A stretch of DNA of 9,740 nt from Erysipelotrichaceae bacterium UBA4808 (GCA_002402585.1 DHGC01000099.1:18375-28114); one strand, 5' to 3'; shown: positions 1 to 7,441, counted from the first letter of the stretch. Notes: a model not told the origin generated them from the letters alone. Made by a program: numbers and translations.

Positions 1-609
1 GCTTCACCTTTAGCGCAAGCCTTGCCTTTGTACAAAGCAGATGAAGCTTTGTTAGCACTCCCCATCATTGGACCCTTTGTCAGTGTTCAAATCAATGGCT
101 TATTGTGGTTCGTGATCGTTTTCATCCTTGTGAGTGTACTACTATTGTTGATGCGACCCATCTTTGCGGGTGTTGGTAAAGTACCGCTTCTAAAGGGTGT
201 GAACCATGTTTTGGGTCTGGTCTTCGGTTTTCTTCAAGTCGCACTCTATAGCTTCTTGATTTATATTCTTCTTTTGACACCCTTGATCAAAAATGGTCAA
301 GACGTTTTAGCAAACAGTCAACTCAGACACGTGGGTCCACTTTCAACTCAATTGACACAAAGTTTGAATCTTGAAGAAGTCAGTCTCTTGAAGATTTTCA
401 ATCCGGACTCCATGACCCTTGAAGATGAAGTAAAAATCAAACTTTGGCTAAGTGATCGTGACGTGGAAGTGATCCATCAGGATATCCTTCTCAAGATTAT
501 CAAACATGATCAACTTAGTGAAGACGAGATTGCAGTATTACGGGTTTGGCTCAATGGTTTTGCTTTGGGTGCGGATAAAATAAATGAACTGATTGAAGGT
601 TTGAAATAA
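1..609 (+). CDS. CvpA-family membrane protein (5' partial)
   Basis: The reading frame is open from base 1, so the true start lies upstream; the TTG at 22 is only the first possible initiator inside the window. Two strongly hydrophobic segments are visible, one beginning INGLLWFVIVFILV and one beginning VLGLVFGFLQVALYSFL. They are separated by a short loop with VPLLKGVNHVLG, which is typical of the CvpA (colicin V production) family. A soluble, mostly acidic, probably helical tail of about 100 residues follows. CvpA proteins are inner-membrane proteins of unclear biochemical role. The neighbour supports the call: in Bacillus the CvpA-like gene yshB lies just upstream of polX and mutS2. Here polX is absent and the stop codon is one base before the mutS2 start, implying one transcript and probable translational coupling. 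The family call is fairly secure; the function is not. Confidence 0.8.
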   Translation, partial: ASPLAQALPLYKADEALLALPIIGPFVSVQINGLLWFVIVFILVSVLLLLMRPIFAGVGKVPLLKGVNHVLGLVFGFLQVALYSFLIYILLLTPLIKNGQDVLANSQLRHVGPLSTQLTQSLNLEEVSLLKIFNPDSMTLEDEVKIKLWLSDRDVEVIHQDILLKIIKHDQLSEDEIAVLRVWLNGFALGADKINELIEGLK

Positions 610-610
610 C

Positions 611-2902
611 ATGGTTTGGGACGTATTAGAGTATCCACTCATCTTAGATGAGATTGCACAGCATACACAATTTTCATTGTCTCGAAAAATGATTCTTGAT
701 TTAAAGCCAAGTTTCAAACCACTGTGGGTCAATCGTGAGAACAAACGCTCATTTGAAGCGATGGAACTCTTACGACTTCATGGACCCTGTCCAATGGCAG
801 GGATGAAAGATATTCGTTTGACCCTTGAAAAAGCATCCAAAGACATGGTACTCGGGATGGATGAATTGATGGATGTGGCTGTCTTTGGCAGAGGTGTCCA
901 TTTAGCGAAGCAATATCACCAAAAAGCAGAAATCAAACTTGAAGCACTCAATGATCTTTTTGAATCCCTTCAAGAGCATGTGAAAGTATCACAAGCCATC
1001 GAAGCTTGTATCAGTCCAAATATTGAAATGATGGATCAAGCTTCTGCAAATCTTGCGCCGATTCGGCAGAAATTGCGCAGAGCCTTATCTGAACGCGATG
1101 GGGCTGTGCAAAGATTCATGCAGACGCATGCATCCAGTTTGGCCGACACTATCTCGACGATCCGTAACGATCGTGTCGTTGTCTTGATCAAAGCCAGTGA
1201 TAAGAATAAAGTCGGTGGATTGATCCACGGCGAATCCGCATCGGGTTTATCTGCTTATGTGGAACCACCCGTGCTTTTGGAATTGAACAATCGCATCCAA
1301 GAAGCGCTTACCCAGGAACAGGAAGAGATCTTTGCAATCTGCAAAAGCTTGAGTGCATTGGTCAAACCCAACAGTGATGACTATTTACATGCCTTGGAAA
1401 CCATGGCCTATCTCGATACTTATTTTGCACGTGCCTATTATGGAGAGAAGCACCAAGGTCGTACTGCTACCATCACCGAAGATAAGCAAATCTATCTCAA
1501 AGATGCACGTCATCCATTGATCGATGCGGAACATGTCGTAGCCAACACCTATCGCATGGATGATAAACATCCAATCCTGTTGATTACTGGACCGAATACA
1601 GGTGGTAAGACAGTCAGTTTGAAGATTGTTGGTTTGTTTACCTTGATGGCGTACAGTGGCATTCCAGTCTTGGCGGATGAAGCGGTTGTGCCAATGTTCG
1701 ATCAGATCTTTGTGGATATCGGTGACGATCAATCCATTGTTCAAAGTTTATCCACCTTTTCAGCACATCTTTCCAAACTCGCTCAGTTGACCGATAAAGC
1801 AACAGCCAATTCTTTGGTGCTTTTAGACGAACTGGGTGGAGGTACCGATCCTCAAGAAGGGGAGAGTTTGGCCATTGCGGTTCTTGAATTTTTAAGACAA
1901 AAAGGGGTGAAGGTTATCGCCACAACCCATTATTCAAAACTTAAGGAATATGCTCTCATCCATCGGGATATTTTACTCGCATCGGTTCAATTTGACATGG
2001 AAGCCATGCGTCCTACCTTTAAGTACTTAGAAGGTATTGCCGGTCAATCCTTTGCCTTTGAAATCGCTGCGCGATTCAATCTAAATGCTAAGATCTTGGA
2101 ACACGCCAAAGAATTGAAACGTGCGGCTAAATCTGAACTCGCCTTACTCCAAGAGCGTTTGGATCAGAAGATGCTTGAACTCAAACAATGGGAAGAAAAA
2201 TTGGACTCAGCTCAGTCAGAACTGGACCAAGAACGCAATACCCTCAAACAAAAACTTTTGCAGTTTGAAGCACAAAAAGAAAAGAAACAAGCCGAACTTC
2301 AAGATGCTTTGGATGAACTTTACGAAGAAGCACAAATTGAAGCAGAAGTTATCCTCAGTGAGATGCGCTCGCAGGACCAACCCCTGCATACATTAATTGA
2401 AAAGAAGAAACAACTCTCTCAAAAACGACCGCAGGTTAAAACAGAAAAACCTCTAGAGAATATTGAAATTGGTCAATGGGTCAAGCTCAAGGCAACGAAC
2501 CAACAAGGTAAAGTCATCCAACTCAAGAAAAAGGTTGTGGTGGTTATGATCAATGGGATTCGCATGGAAGTATCTCCAAGTCAATTGATGTTAGGAAATG
2601 CGCCGAAAGCTCAGAAATCCATCACCATTACACAAGAAACCGTCCCTACGGTACCGCTTGAGCTCAATGTGATCGGATATCGCGTTGAGGAAGCACTACC
2701 CATCGTCAGTCAATACATCGATCAATGTCTCCGTGCCAAGATGCCATTTGCACGCATCATCCATGGCCTTGGGACAGGTGCGCTCCGTCAAGCTGTTCAT
2801 GGTTTATTAGCGAAACAAGAACGCATCGAAAGCTATCGTTTAGGTGGACAAGGTGAAGGTGGTGTCGGTGCCACCGTTGTCCAGTTCAAAGGTCAGACAT
2901 GA
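611..2902 (+). CDS. mutS2: Endonuclease MutS2 / MutS-family ribosome-rescue ATPase
   Basis: 763 residues, close to the usual 770-790. The order is the MutS2 one: N-terminal core and lever region (about 1-300), ATPase with Walker A GPNTGGKT at 327-334 and Walker B LVLLDE ending at D406-E407, then the signature GGGTDPQEG. A highly charged coiled coil spans about 495-600, a KOW-like beta module about 618-665, and a C-terminal Smr domain about 683-763 containing HGLGTGALR and GGVGATVV. The mismatch-binding domain I of MutS is absent. MutS2 was described as an anti-recombination nuclease; in B. subtilis it binds collided ribosomes and splits them. The usual Smr LDLRG motif reads LNVIG here (685-689), so Asp and Arg are both replaced, which makes nuclease activity doubtful. 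A weak GAAGGT lies 10 nt upstream of the ATG, and the gap to the CvpA-like gene is 1 nt. The family assignment is very sure. Confidence 0.97.
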   Translation: MVWDVLEYPLILDEIAQHTQFSLSRKMILDLKPSFKPLWVNRENKRSFEAMELLRLHGPCPMAGMKDIRLTLEKASKDMVLGMDELMDVAVFGRGVHLAKQYHQKAEIKLEALNDLFESLQEHVKVSQAIEACISPNIEMMDQASANLAPIRQKLRRALSERDGAVQRFMQTHASSLADTISTIRNDRVVVLIKASDKNKVGGLIHGESASGLSAYVEPPVLLELNNRIQEALTQEQEEIFAICKSLSALVKPNSDDYLHALETMAYLDTYFARAYYGEKHQGRTATITEDKQIYLKDARHPLIDAEHVVANTYRMDDKHPILLITGPNTGGKTVSLKIVGLFTLMAYSGIPVLADEAVVPMFDQIFVDIGDDQSIVQSLSTFSAHLSKLAQLTDKATANSLVLLDELGGGTDPQEGESLAIAVLEFLRQKGVKVIATTHYSKLKEYALIHRDILLASVQFDMEAMRPTFKYLEGIAGQSFAFEIAARFNLNAKILEHAKELKRAAKSELALLQERLDQKMLELKQWEEKLDSAQSELDQERNTLKQKLLQFEAQKEKKQAELQDALDELYEEAQIEAEVILSEMRSQDQPLHTLIEKKKQLSQKRPQVKTEKPLENIEIGQWVKLKATNQQGKVIQLKKKVVVVMINGIRMEVSPSQLMLGNAPKAQKSITITQETVPTVPLELNVIGYRVEEALPIVSQYIDQCLRAKMPFARIIHGLGTGALRQAVHGLLAKQERIESYRLGGQGEGGVGATVVQFKGQT

Positions 2903-4662
2903 GTCTTCAAGATAAATTAGCCAGCTTACCGATGGAGCCAGGTTGTTACATCATGAAGGACATTCATGGGCAGATCATTTATGTCGGTAAAGCCAAGAAA
3001 CTGAAAAATCGCGTAAATAATTATTTTACCGGTGCCCATGATTATAAAACGACCAAGCTTGTCAGCTTGATTCATGATTTTGATATCATTGTTACGGATA
3101 CGGAAAAAGAATCCCTGATCTTAGAAATCAATCTGATCAAGAAACATCGTCCACGCTTTAACATCATGTTTATGGACGATAAATCCTATCCTTACATCAA
3201 AATCACACAAGAAAAATATCCACGTTTAAGTGTCGTTCGTGAACTTAAAAAAGATAAAAAGGCCAATTATTATGGTCCTTTTCCCGATGCCAGTGCGGCC
3301 CATAACATGGCCACACTTCTAAATTCCATTTATCCATTGCGTAAATGTCGAAGCTTACCAAAAAAAGTATGCCTGTATTATCACTTGGGACAATGTCTGG
3401 GTCCGTGTGAGTTTCCAGTAGAAGAGAATATCTATCCCGATATGCTCAAAGAAATCATCCAAGTCCTCAAAGGCGATGACAAGGATTTACGGAAACGCTT
3501 GACAGCAGAGATGCAGAAGGCTACGGATGTCATGAATTATGAGAAAGCGATTGAGTATCGTGATGATCTAAGATCTCTAGATCACATCAATGATAAACAG
3601 AACGTTAATCAAGAAACACGCGCTGATCGTGATGCCTTCAATTACTATGAAAAAGATGGTGTTCTGACCATTGCGGCACTGATTGTTCGAGGTGGTCAGT
3701 TGATGGATCGCCATTTGGTCAGTGATATCCTCGTTGAAGATGCACAAGAGAGTTTTGAGCAATTCATCTTGCAATACTACGATAAACAAGTGAAGCCGAA
3801 AGAACTCCTACTTCCTTATGGCATGGATGTTCAAAATCTTGAGGAAATCTTAGCGACAAAAATTCATCAACCACAACGTGGTGAACGCCGTCAACTCATG
3901 GATCTGGTGTTGAAGAATGCGATGAATTATCATCGTCAATACGGCATGATGATCGAACGCAATCAAAGCAAGCAAGACAAAGCCTTGGAAGATTTGGGGT
4001 CTTTACTAAAATTAGAGGATGTGAGCACGATTGAGCTTGTCGATAACTCGCATACGCAAGGTCAATTGGCTACCGCAGCGGTTGTGGTATTCAAACAAGG
4101 TAAAGCCTTTAAACAAGATTATCGTATCTATCATCTGCATAACAATGCGGATGATGTGCGTAATATGGAAGAAGTCATCTACAGGCGTTATTTAAGAATG
4201 CTTAAGGAAAATAAACCTTTTCCAAGTGTATTGTTGGTAGATGGTGGCTTTCTACAAATTCAAGGGACACTGCGAAGCCTTGATGTATTAGATGTGAGTA
4301 TTCCTGTCTTTGGCTTAGTTAAAGATGAGAAACATAAAACCTCAGCCTTGATGGATCGCAATGGAGATCGCATAGAATTGAAAGATTCCATTGAGACGTT
4401 CTACCTCTTGACACGCATGCAAGATGAAGTGCATCGTTTTGTCCTCTCCCAACATCAAAAGCGTCGTTCCAAGGCTCAAACGTATTCCGTTTTGGATGAC
4501 ATTGAAGGGGTTGGTCCCAAACGTAAACAGGCACTCCTCAAACGCTTTAAATCCGTCAAAGGTATTCTTGAAGCCAGTGAGGAACAGCTTAGTGAAGTGC
4601 TTGGACCTGCCTTGGCAAAAACGATCCAGCAGCGTATTCAAGCAAAACAAGAAATGGTATAA
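2899..4662 (+). CDS. uvrC: UvrABC system protein C (excinuclease subunit)
   Basis: 587 residues, normal for UvrC, which makes both incisions around a lesion in nucleotide excision repair after UvrB loading. An N-terminal GIY-YIG nuclease domain (about 11-90) has Y17, the IYVGKAKKLKNRV stretch with Y28 and R38, E76 and N88. A four-cysteine cluster site follows: C150, C158, C166, C170 (spacing 7, 7, 3), expected to hold an Fe-S cluster. The UVR domain (about 197-232) contacts UvrB. The RNase H-like C-terminal nuclease shows VDNSH (D382), VDGG (D448) and EVHRF (H512), the likely catalytic triad by analogy with Thermotoga UvrC. A double helix-hairpin-helix (about 532-583, IEGVGPKRKQALLKRF) binds DNA. 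After VDGG the common KGQ reads FLQ. The ATG overlaps the mutS2 stop (ATGA), with AAAGGT 5 nt upstream of the start. Confidence 0.98.
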   Translation: MSLQDKLASLPMEPGCYIMKDIHGQIIYVGKAKKLKNRVNNYFTGAHDYKTTKLVSLIHDFDIIVTDTEKESLILEINLIKKHRPRFNIMFMDDKSYPYIKITQEKYPRLSVVRELKKDKKANYYGPFPDASAAHNMATLLNSIYPLRKCRSLPKKVCLYYHLGQCLGPCEFPVEENIYPDMLKEIIQVLKGDDKDLRKRLTAEMQKATDVMNYEKAIEYRDDLRSLDHINDKQNVNQETRADRDAFNYYEKDGVLTIAALIVRGGQLMDRHLVSDILVEDAQESFEQFILQYYDKQVKPKELLLPYGMDVQNLEEILATKIHQPQRGERRQLMDLVLKNAMNYHRQYGMMIERNQSKQDKALEDLGSLLKLEDVSTIELVDNSHTQGQLATAAVVVFKQGKAFKQDYRIYHLHNNADDVRNMEEVIYRRYLRMLKENKPFPSVLLVDGGFLQIQGTLRSLDVLDVSIPVFGLVKDEKHKTSALMDRNGDRIELKDSIETFYLLTRMQDEVHRFVLSQHQKRRSKAQTYSVLDDIEGVGPKRKQALLKRFKSVKGILEASEEQLSEVLGPALAKTIQQRIQAKQEMV

Positions 4663-4663
4663 T
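4655..4663 (+). promoter_or_regulatory. Extended -10 promoter of murI, overlapping the uvrC stop
   Basis: TGGTATAAT is a perfect TATAAT with the extended TGn element. It covers the uvrC stop codon (4660-4662). The -35 position at 17-bp spacing (4635-4640, TATTCA) is poor, so recognition would rest on the extended -10. Seven nucleotides separate the hexamer from the murI ATG, which puts the expected transcription start at or next to the A of ATG and implies a leaderless mRNA. No Shine-Dalgarno is present between uvrC and murI. The alternative is translational coupling to uvrC, whose stop is 8 nt before the start. Confidence 0.65.
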
Positions 4664-4670
4664 ATTCACT

Positions 4671-5438
4671 ATGACAATCGGTATCATTGATTCTGGCCTC
4701 GGTGGCTACAGCATCTTTCATGCATTACATCAAGCGTATCCCAATGTAGCTTTTCATTTTCTTGCGGACCAAAAAAATGCGCCATATGGAAACAAAACAG
4801 CTTTGGAGATTCAAACCATTGCGACTAAAAATATTCAATGGTTTATCGATCATGATATCCATGAGATTGTGATCGCCTGCAATACGATGAATGCAGTGGC
4901 ACTTCCCATATTAAAAGAACGTTTTCCTTCAGTCCTCTTTCATGAAGTGGTGGAGCCAACAATTGAACAGATTCCTAACGATACCAAATCCATCTTGGTT
5001 GTGGCTACCAAACTCACCATCCAAAGTGAGATCTACACAAAAGCCCTGAGACAGCGTTTTCCAATGATGAAGATTCATGCGACCATCTTACCGGAATTGG
5101 TCAGTATGGTCGAAGGCATGCGCTCTCAAGAAGATATGCAAACTTACATCGGACAAATACTCAGTTTAGAGAGTTTAAGTGCCGATGCGCTGATTTTAGG
5201 CTGTACGCACTATCCTTTGGCACGTCCCGCGTTCAACCAAGTTTTCAAACAGAACATCTATGATTCCATTCAAGTCATGGTGCATCGGTTTAAAGATAAA
5301 GAACTCCTTGAAGGGGAAACCAAGTGTTTCACCACTAAAGATGCGATCTATGCGCACATTCAAGTCAAAGAACTCTTTCAAAGTGACGTTGAGTTTACTA
5401 AAATAGAGGTAGACCATGAAACAGATCCTCGTCGTTAG
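4671..5438 (+). CDS. murI: Glutamate racemase
   Basis: 255 residues, slightly short for the 260-290 usual in the family. The enzyme interconverts L- and D-glutamate without a cofactor to supply D-Glu for peptidoglycan. Key parts are present: the N-terminal IGIIDSGLGG with catalytic D7, the PYGNK substrate loop (38-42), the first catalytic Cys C70 in IACNT, and the second, C178, in LGCTHYPL with H180. The pattern of two cysteines in two pseudo-symmetric halves is diagnostic of the Asp/Glu racemase superfamily. ACNT is followed by MNA rather than the common ATA or ASA, so the protein is somewhat divergent; Asp racemase is a less likely alternative. The start has no Shine-Dalgarno and sits 7 nt after a TATAAT, so a leaderless transcript or coupling to uvrC is expected. 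The 3' end overlaps the next gene by 23 bp. B. subtilis racE lies upstream of ysnB in similar company. Confidence 0.92.
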   Translation: MTIGIIDSGLGGYSIFHALHQAYPNVAFHFLADQKNAPYGNKTALEIQTIATKNIQWFIDHDIHEIVIACNTMNAVALPILKERFPSVLFHEVVEPTIEQIPNDTKSILVVATKLTIQSEIYTKALRQRFPMMKIHATILPELVSMVEGMRSQEDMQTYIGQILSLESLSADALILGCTHYPLARPAFNQVFKQNIYDSIQVMVHRFKDKELLEGETKCFTTKDAIYAHIQVKELFQSDVEFTKIEVDHETDPRR

Positions 5439-5907
5439 TGACACACATGGGCGTAACAGCGTCCATCAAGAATTACGCAATCTATATCCTAATGCGGATG
5501 CCTATCTTCATTGTGGTGATAGCGAAAGCCCAGCCAGTGAACTGGATGGTTTTGTATCGGTTAAAGGCAATAATGATGTGTACTTTGATTATCCGACACA
5601 AGTCATTCTTGATTTGGATGGGGTAAGAATCCTGCTCATTCATGGCCATCAGTATCCGATGTATCACATGGTGGAACGCTTGATCCAAAAAGCTAAAGAA
5701 GAGAAATGTCACTTGGTCTTATATGGTCATAGCCATACGTTCAAAGTGACCCGTGAAGAGGGCATCACCTTGGTCAATCCAGGTTCCATCCATCACAATC
5801 GTGATGCGAGTCTACCCAGCTATGCATTGATAACTTTAAACAAGGGTGAAATCACGGTGGAACGCAAAGAATATCCATGGCCGGAGAAGAAACGAAAGTG
5901 GTTTTGA
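5416..5907 (+). CDS. YfcE/YsnB-family metallophosphoesterase
   Basis: 163 residues, the usual length of the compact calcineurin-like phosphodiesterases of the YfcE/MJ0936 family. All metal-binding motifs are visible: SDTHG (D9, H11), GD (D35), GNND (N53, D54), IHGH (H76) and GHSH (H105, H107), followed by NPGS. These residues hold a dinuclear metal centre; family members hydrolyse artificial phosphodiesters, and the natural substrate is generally unknown. The protein should be cytosolic, as there is no signal peptide. The start lies inside the 3' end of murI (23-bp overlap) and has a good ribosome binding site, AGAGGT, 5 nt before the ATG. This matches the racE-ysnB neighbourhood of Bacillus, although rph and rdgB, which lie between them there, are absent. 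No terminator was seen after the stop, so transcription may run on through the tRNA gene. Confidence 0.93.
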   Translation: MKQILVVSDTHGRNSVHQELRNLYPNADAYLHCGDSESPASELDGFVSVKGNNDVYFDYPTQVILDLDGVRILLIHGHQYPMYHMVERLIQKAKEEKCHLVLYGHSHTFKVTREEGITLVNPGSIHHNRDASLPSYALITLNKGEITVERKEYPWPEKKRKWF

Positions 5908-5910
5908 TTC

Positions 5911-5939
5911 TTGAACTTAAGTTTTAAATTTGGTAAGAT
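5911..5939 (+). promoter_or_regulatory. Sigma-A-type promoter of tRNA-Arg
   Basis: TTGAAC (5911-5916) and TAAGAT (5934-5939) are separated by exactly 17 bp. The expected start near 5946 gives a leader of about 7 nt before the mature tRNA 5' end at 5953. The promoter sits just after the stop of the phosphodiesterase gene. Confidence 0.7.
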
Positions 5940-5952
5940 GTAACAGCACATT

Positions 5953-6029
5953 GTCCTCGTAGCTCAGCTGGACAGAGCATGCGCCTTCTAAGCGCACGGT
6001 CGGGGGTTCGAGTCCCTCCGAGGACGCCA
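5953..6029 (+). tRNA. tRNA-Arg, anticodon UCU
   Basis: The sequence folds as a full cloverleaf. The acceptor stem GTCCTCG (5953-5959) pairs perfectly with CGAGGAC (6019-6025). The D stem is GCTC/GAGC (5962-5965, 5975-5978). The anticodon stem is TGCGC/GCGCA with loop CTTCTAA (5985-5991), so the anticodon is TCT (5987-5989) and reads AGA/AGG. The variable loop is CGGTC. The T stem GGGGG/CCCTC (one G-U pair) encloses TTCGAGT. The discriminator is G (6026) and CCA is encoded (6027-6029). The gene has its own promoter and terminator, forming a single-tRNA unit. Confidence 0.97.
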
Positions 6030-6036
6030 TTTATTT

Positions 6037-6059
6037 ACCCTTATAAAAAGGGTTTTTTT
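6037..6059 (+). terminator. Intrinsic terminator of tRNA-Arg
   Basis: ACCCTT (6037-6042), loop ATAAA and AAGGGT (6048-6053) form a 6-bp stem followed at once by a run of seven T (6053-6059). It lies 8 nt after the CCA end and also ends any transcript reading through from murI and the phosphodiesterase gene. Confidence 0.88.
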
Positions 6060-6065
6060 ATGCCC

Positions 6066-6094
6066 TAAAGAAAAGCTCAATTCATATTGAGCTT
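6066..6094 (-). terminator. Intrinsic terminator of the minus-strand two-gene unit
   Basis: AAGCTCAA (6073-6080) and TTGAGCTT (6087-6094) form a perfect 8-bp stem with a 6-nt loop. Read on the minus strand, the stem is followed by a T-rich run (TTTTCTTT). The stem overlaps the stop codon of the zinc-ribbon gene. It faces the tRNA terminator 13 bp away, so the two convergent units are insulated from each other. Confidence 0.85.
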
Positions 6095-6515
6095 AGAGTA
6101 CGGAACCACAATGTTTACAAAAGCGAGCATCTTCATCATTGAGTGCTTGGCATTGACGACAACGAACTTTGATAACTTCTTTTGATTGAAGCGGCAAGTC
6201 GACTTCATCCAAGACATCGCTAAGCATACCACCAACTTGAGAAGAATAGGGTCTGAGATCTTCACGTGCTTGTTTAGGGTCTAAGATCAAACCAGATCCA
6301 GCTTTACCTAAGCGCGCAAAGGTCATGATGCCTTGGCCAATGATGATCAAGGTGAACCCAATAAAACCCGGTGCTATGAAGTTGAAGCCCATACGGAAGG
6401 GATCGCCTAAGACTGCAAAGGCAAAGACGGACAAGAAGGATATAAAACCAATGCCCGTAAGAATCAAACCAATTGTATAGTACGTTTTACGTTTTTGAGA
6501 GATCTCTGTCTTCAT
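6093..6515 (-). CDS. Two-TM protein with C-terminal zinc ribbon
   Basis: 140 residues. A short basic N-terminus is followed by two hydrophobic helices (about 13-36 and 43-66) with a glycine-rich turn, then a cytosolic stretch of about 50 residues. It ends in a rubredoxin-like zinc knuckle: C119, C122 and C133, C136 (CRQC and CKHC, 10 residues apart). Small membrane proteins with a C-terminal zinc ribbon are common in Bacillota and usually annotated as hypothetical; the knuckle could bind a partner protein or nucleic acid. The ATG overlaps the stop of the upstream gene (ATGA), and GAGGAG lies on the minus strand about 11 nt before the ATG. The two genes are therefore one operon and probably act together. 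The function is unknown; the domain description is well supported. Confidence 0.85.
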   Translation of the reverse strand: MKTEISQKRKTYYTIGLILTGIGFISFLSVFAFAVLGDPFRMGFNFIAPGFIGFTLIIIGQGIMTFARLGKAGSGLILDPKQAREDLRPYSSQVGGMLSDVLDEVDLPLQSKEVIKVRCRQCQALNDEDARFCKHCGSVL

Positions 6516-7435
6516 GCATTTTGCTTCTCCTCATCTTGAAAGTGGAGTTGGACACTGAAGCGAATGACTTTACGACCATCAGTGACGATATCACCAGGCG
6601 TGACACGGAGCAATTGATCCAAACTCTTATTGAGGTGATTCATCTCCAAACGGGAGACATAACCAATGACTTTATCTTGATGCGTGACTTGTGCGAGGTT
6701 CAACCCCTTTTTCTGCTTGTAGCTGAGTTTGAGTTCACTATCGGGTAGAAGCTTTTTTAGGATGCGTTGGCTACCGAACGATTCGATGCCAATGACACGT
6801 AATTCGTGCATGGTTTCAAAATCCAAGGTGTCGTTAAAAATCTTCGACGTAAAGAGACGATCGTCAGTTTGGTTTGCTTCTACAGCATCTTCATTTACTG
6901 TTGGCATGAAGATCGTGTCACCATCTGTATCAAGTTTATCTTCGTCTTTAAATGTGGGCATGATAAGGGTCTGTTCACCATCGTCATGCTTTGGGCGTGT
7001 GTTTGTAGTTTCATTGATTACGCTAAACGCTTTGGTCTCATGTTCATCGGTGAATAGGCTTGCTTGTGTCGCCGCTTCCATTGCTTCTTCAACCATTTCA
7101 AGCGGTGTATCGATGGTTTCTTCAATGGATATTGCACGATCATCAATATCTGCTTGGATAACGTTTAAGGCTTTTGTTTCACTGATGATTTCTTCGTTTA
7201 TTTCAAGCTCGCTAACAGTTTCTTGAACAACAATTTTATTTTTCTTACCTTTAGGTTTCATCGCCAAGGGAAGTAAGAAGAGATAAAGACCAAGGGTCAT
7301 GGTAAGGAAGGAAGCGCCGAGTAATAATCCTAATCTTAGGGTTTCTAAATCATCAAACAACATAAACGTGTCATAAGCAAGGTAGACACCACCCGCAGTC
7401 AGAGCTAAACCGACGATCACACTTAGAATTTTCAT
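6512..7435 (-). CDS. Membrane-anchored protein, acidic linker and HIRAN-like domain
   Basis: 307 residues. Two N-terminal hydrophobic helices (about 4-22 and 34-57) are followed by a basic cluster PKGKKNK, suggesting that the rest is cytosolic. Residues about 70-205 are acidic, low in hydrophobics and probably disordered, with short motifs repeated: ETKALNVI (86-93) and ETKAFSVI (133-140), then QTLIMPT (155-161) and DTIFMPT (173-179). Residues about 212-298 look folded. The pattern LRVIGIESFGSQRILKKL, then KVIGYVSR and a leucine-rich helix, resembles a HIRAN domain, a fold found in DNA-processing proteins such as Rad5/HLTF, though the match is my reading only. The gene is first in a two-gene operon, overlapping the zinc-ribbon gene by 4 nt. 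There is no Shine-Dalgarno, and a TAGAAT -10 lies 6 nt before the ATG. The function is unknown. Confidence 0.85.
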   Translation of the reverse strand: MKILSVIVGLALTAGGVYLAYDTFMLFDDLETLRLGLLLGASFLTMTLGLYLFLLPLAMKPKGKKNKIVVQETVSELEINEEIISETKALNVIQADIDDRAISIEETIDTPLEMVEEAMEAATQASLFTDEHETKAFSVINETTNTRPKHDDGEQTLIMPTFKDEDKLDTDGDTIFMPTVNEDAVEANQTDDRLFTSKIFNDTLDFETMHELRVIGIESFGSQRILKKLLPDSELKLSYKQKKGLNLAQVTHQDKVIGYVSRLEMNHLNKSLDQLLRVTPGDIVTDGRKVIRFSVQLHFQDEEKQNA

Positions 7436-7441
7436 AAGTTT

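Noticed and set aside
22..24. TTG as the start of the CvpA-like gene
   Set aside because: The frame is open to base 1 and no ribosome binding site precedes the TTG; the gene more likely begins outside the window.
1385..1744. 119-codon minus-strand frame inside mutS2
   Set aside because: It is antisense to the conserved ATPase core, with no start signals and no recognisable protein.
5908..5952. Possible terminator between the phosphodiesterase gene and the tRNA
   Set aside because: No stable stem with a T run is present; the segment is accounted for by the tRNA promoter.
6037..6094. Two adjacent hairpins considered as a small RNA or attachment site next to the tRNA
   Set aside because: They are explained as two convergent intrinsic terminators, each with its own T-rich tail; no integrase or repeat of the tRNA 3' end is seen.
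6729..7226. 165-codon plus-strand frame opposite the HIRAN-like gene
   Set aside because: Its Ser/Val-rich low-complexity product mirrors the acidic linker codons of the real gene on the other strand.
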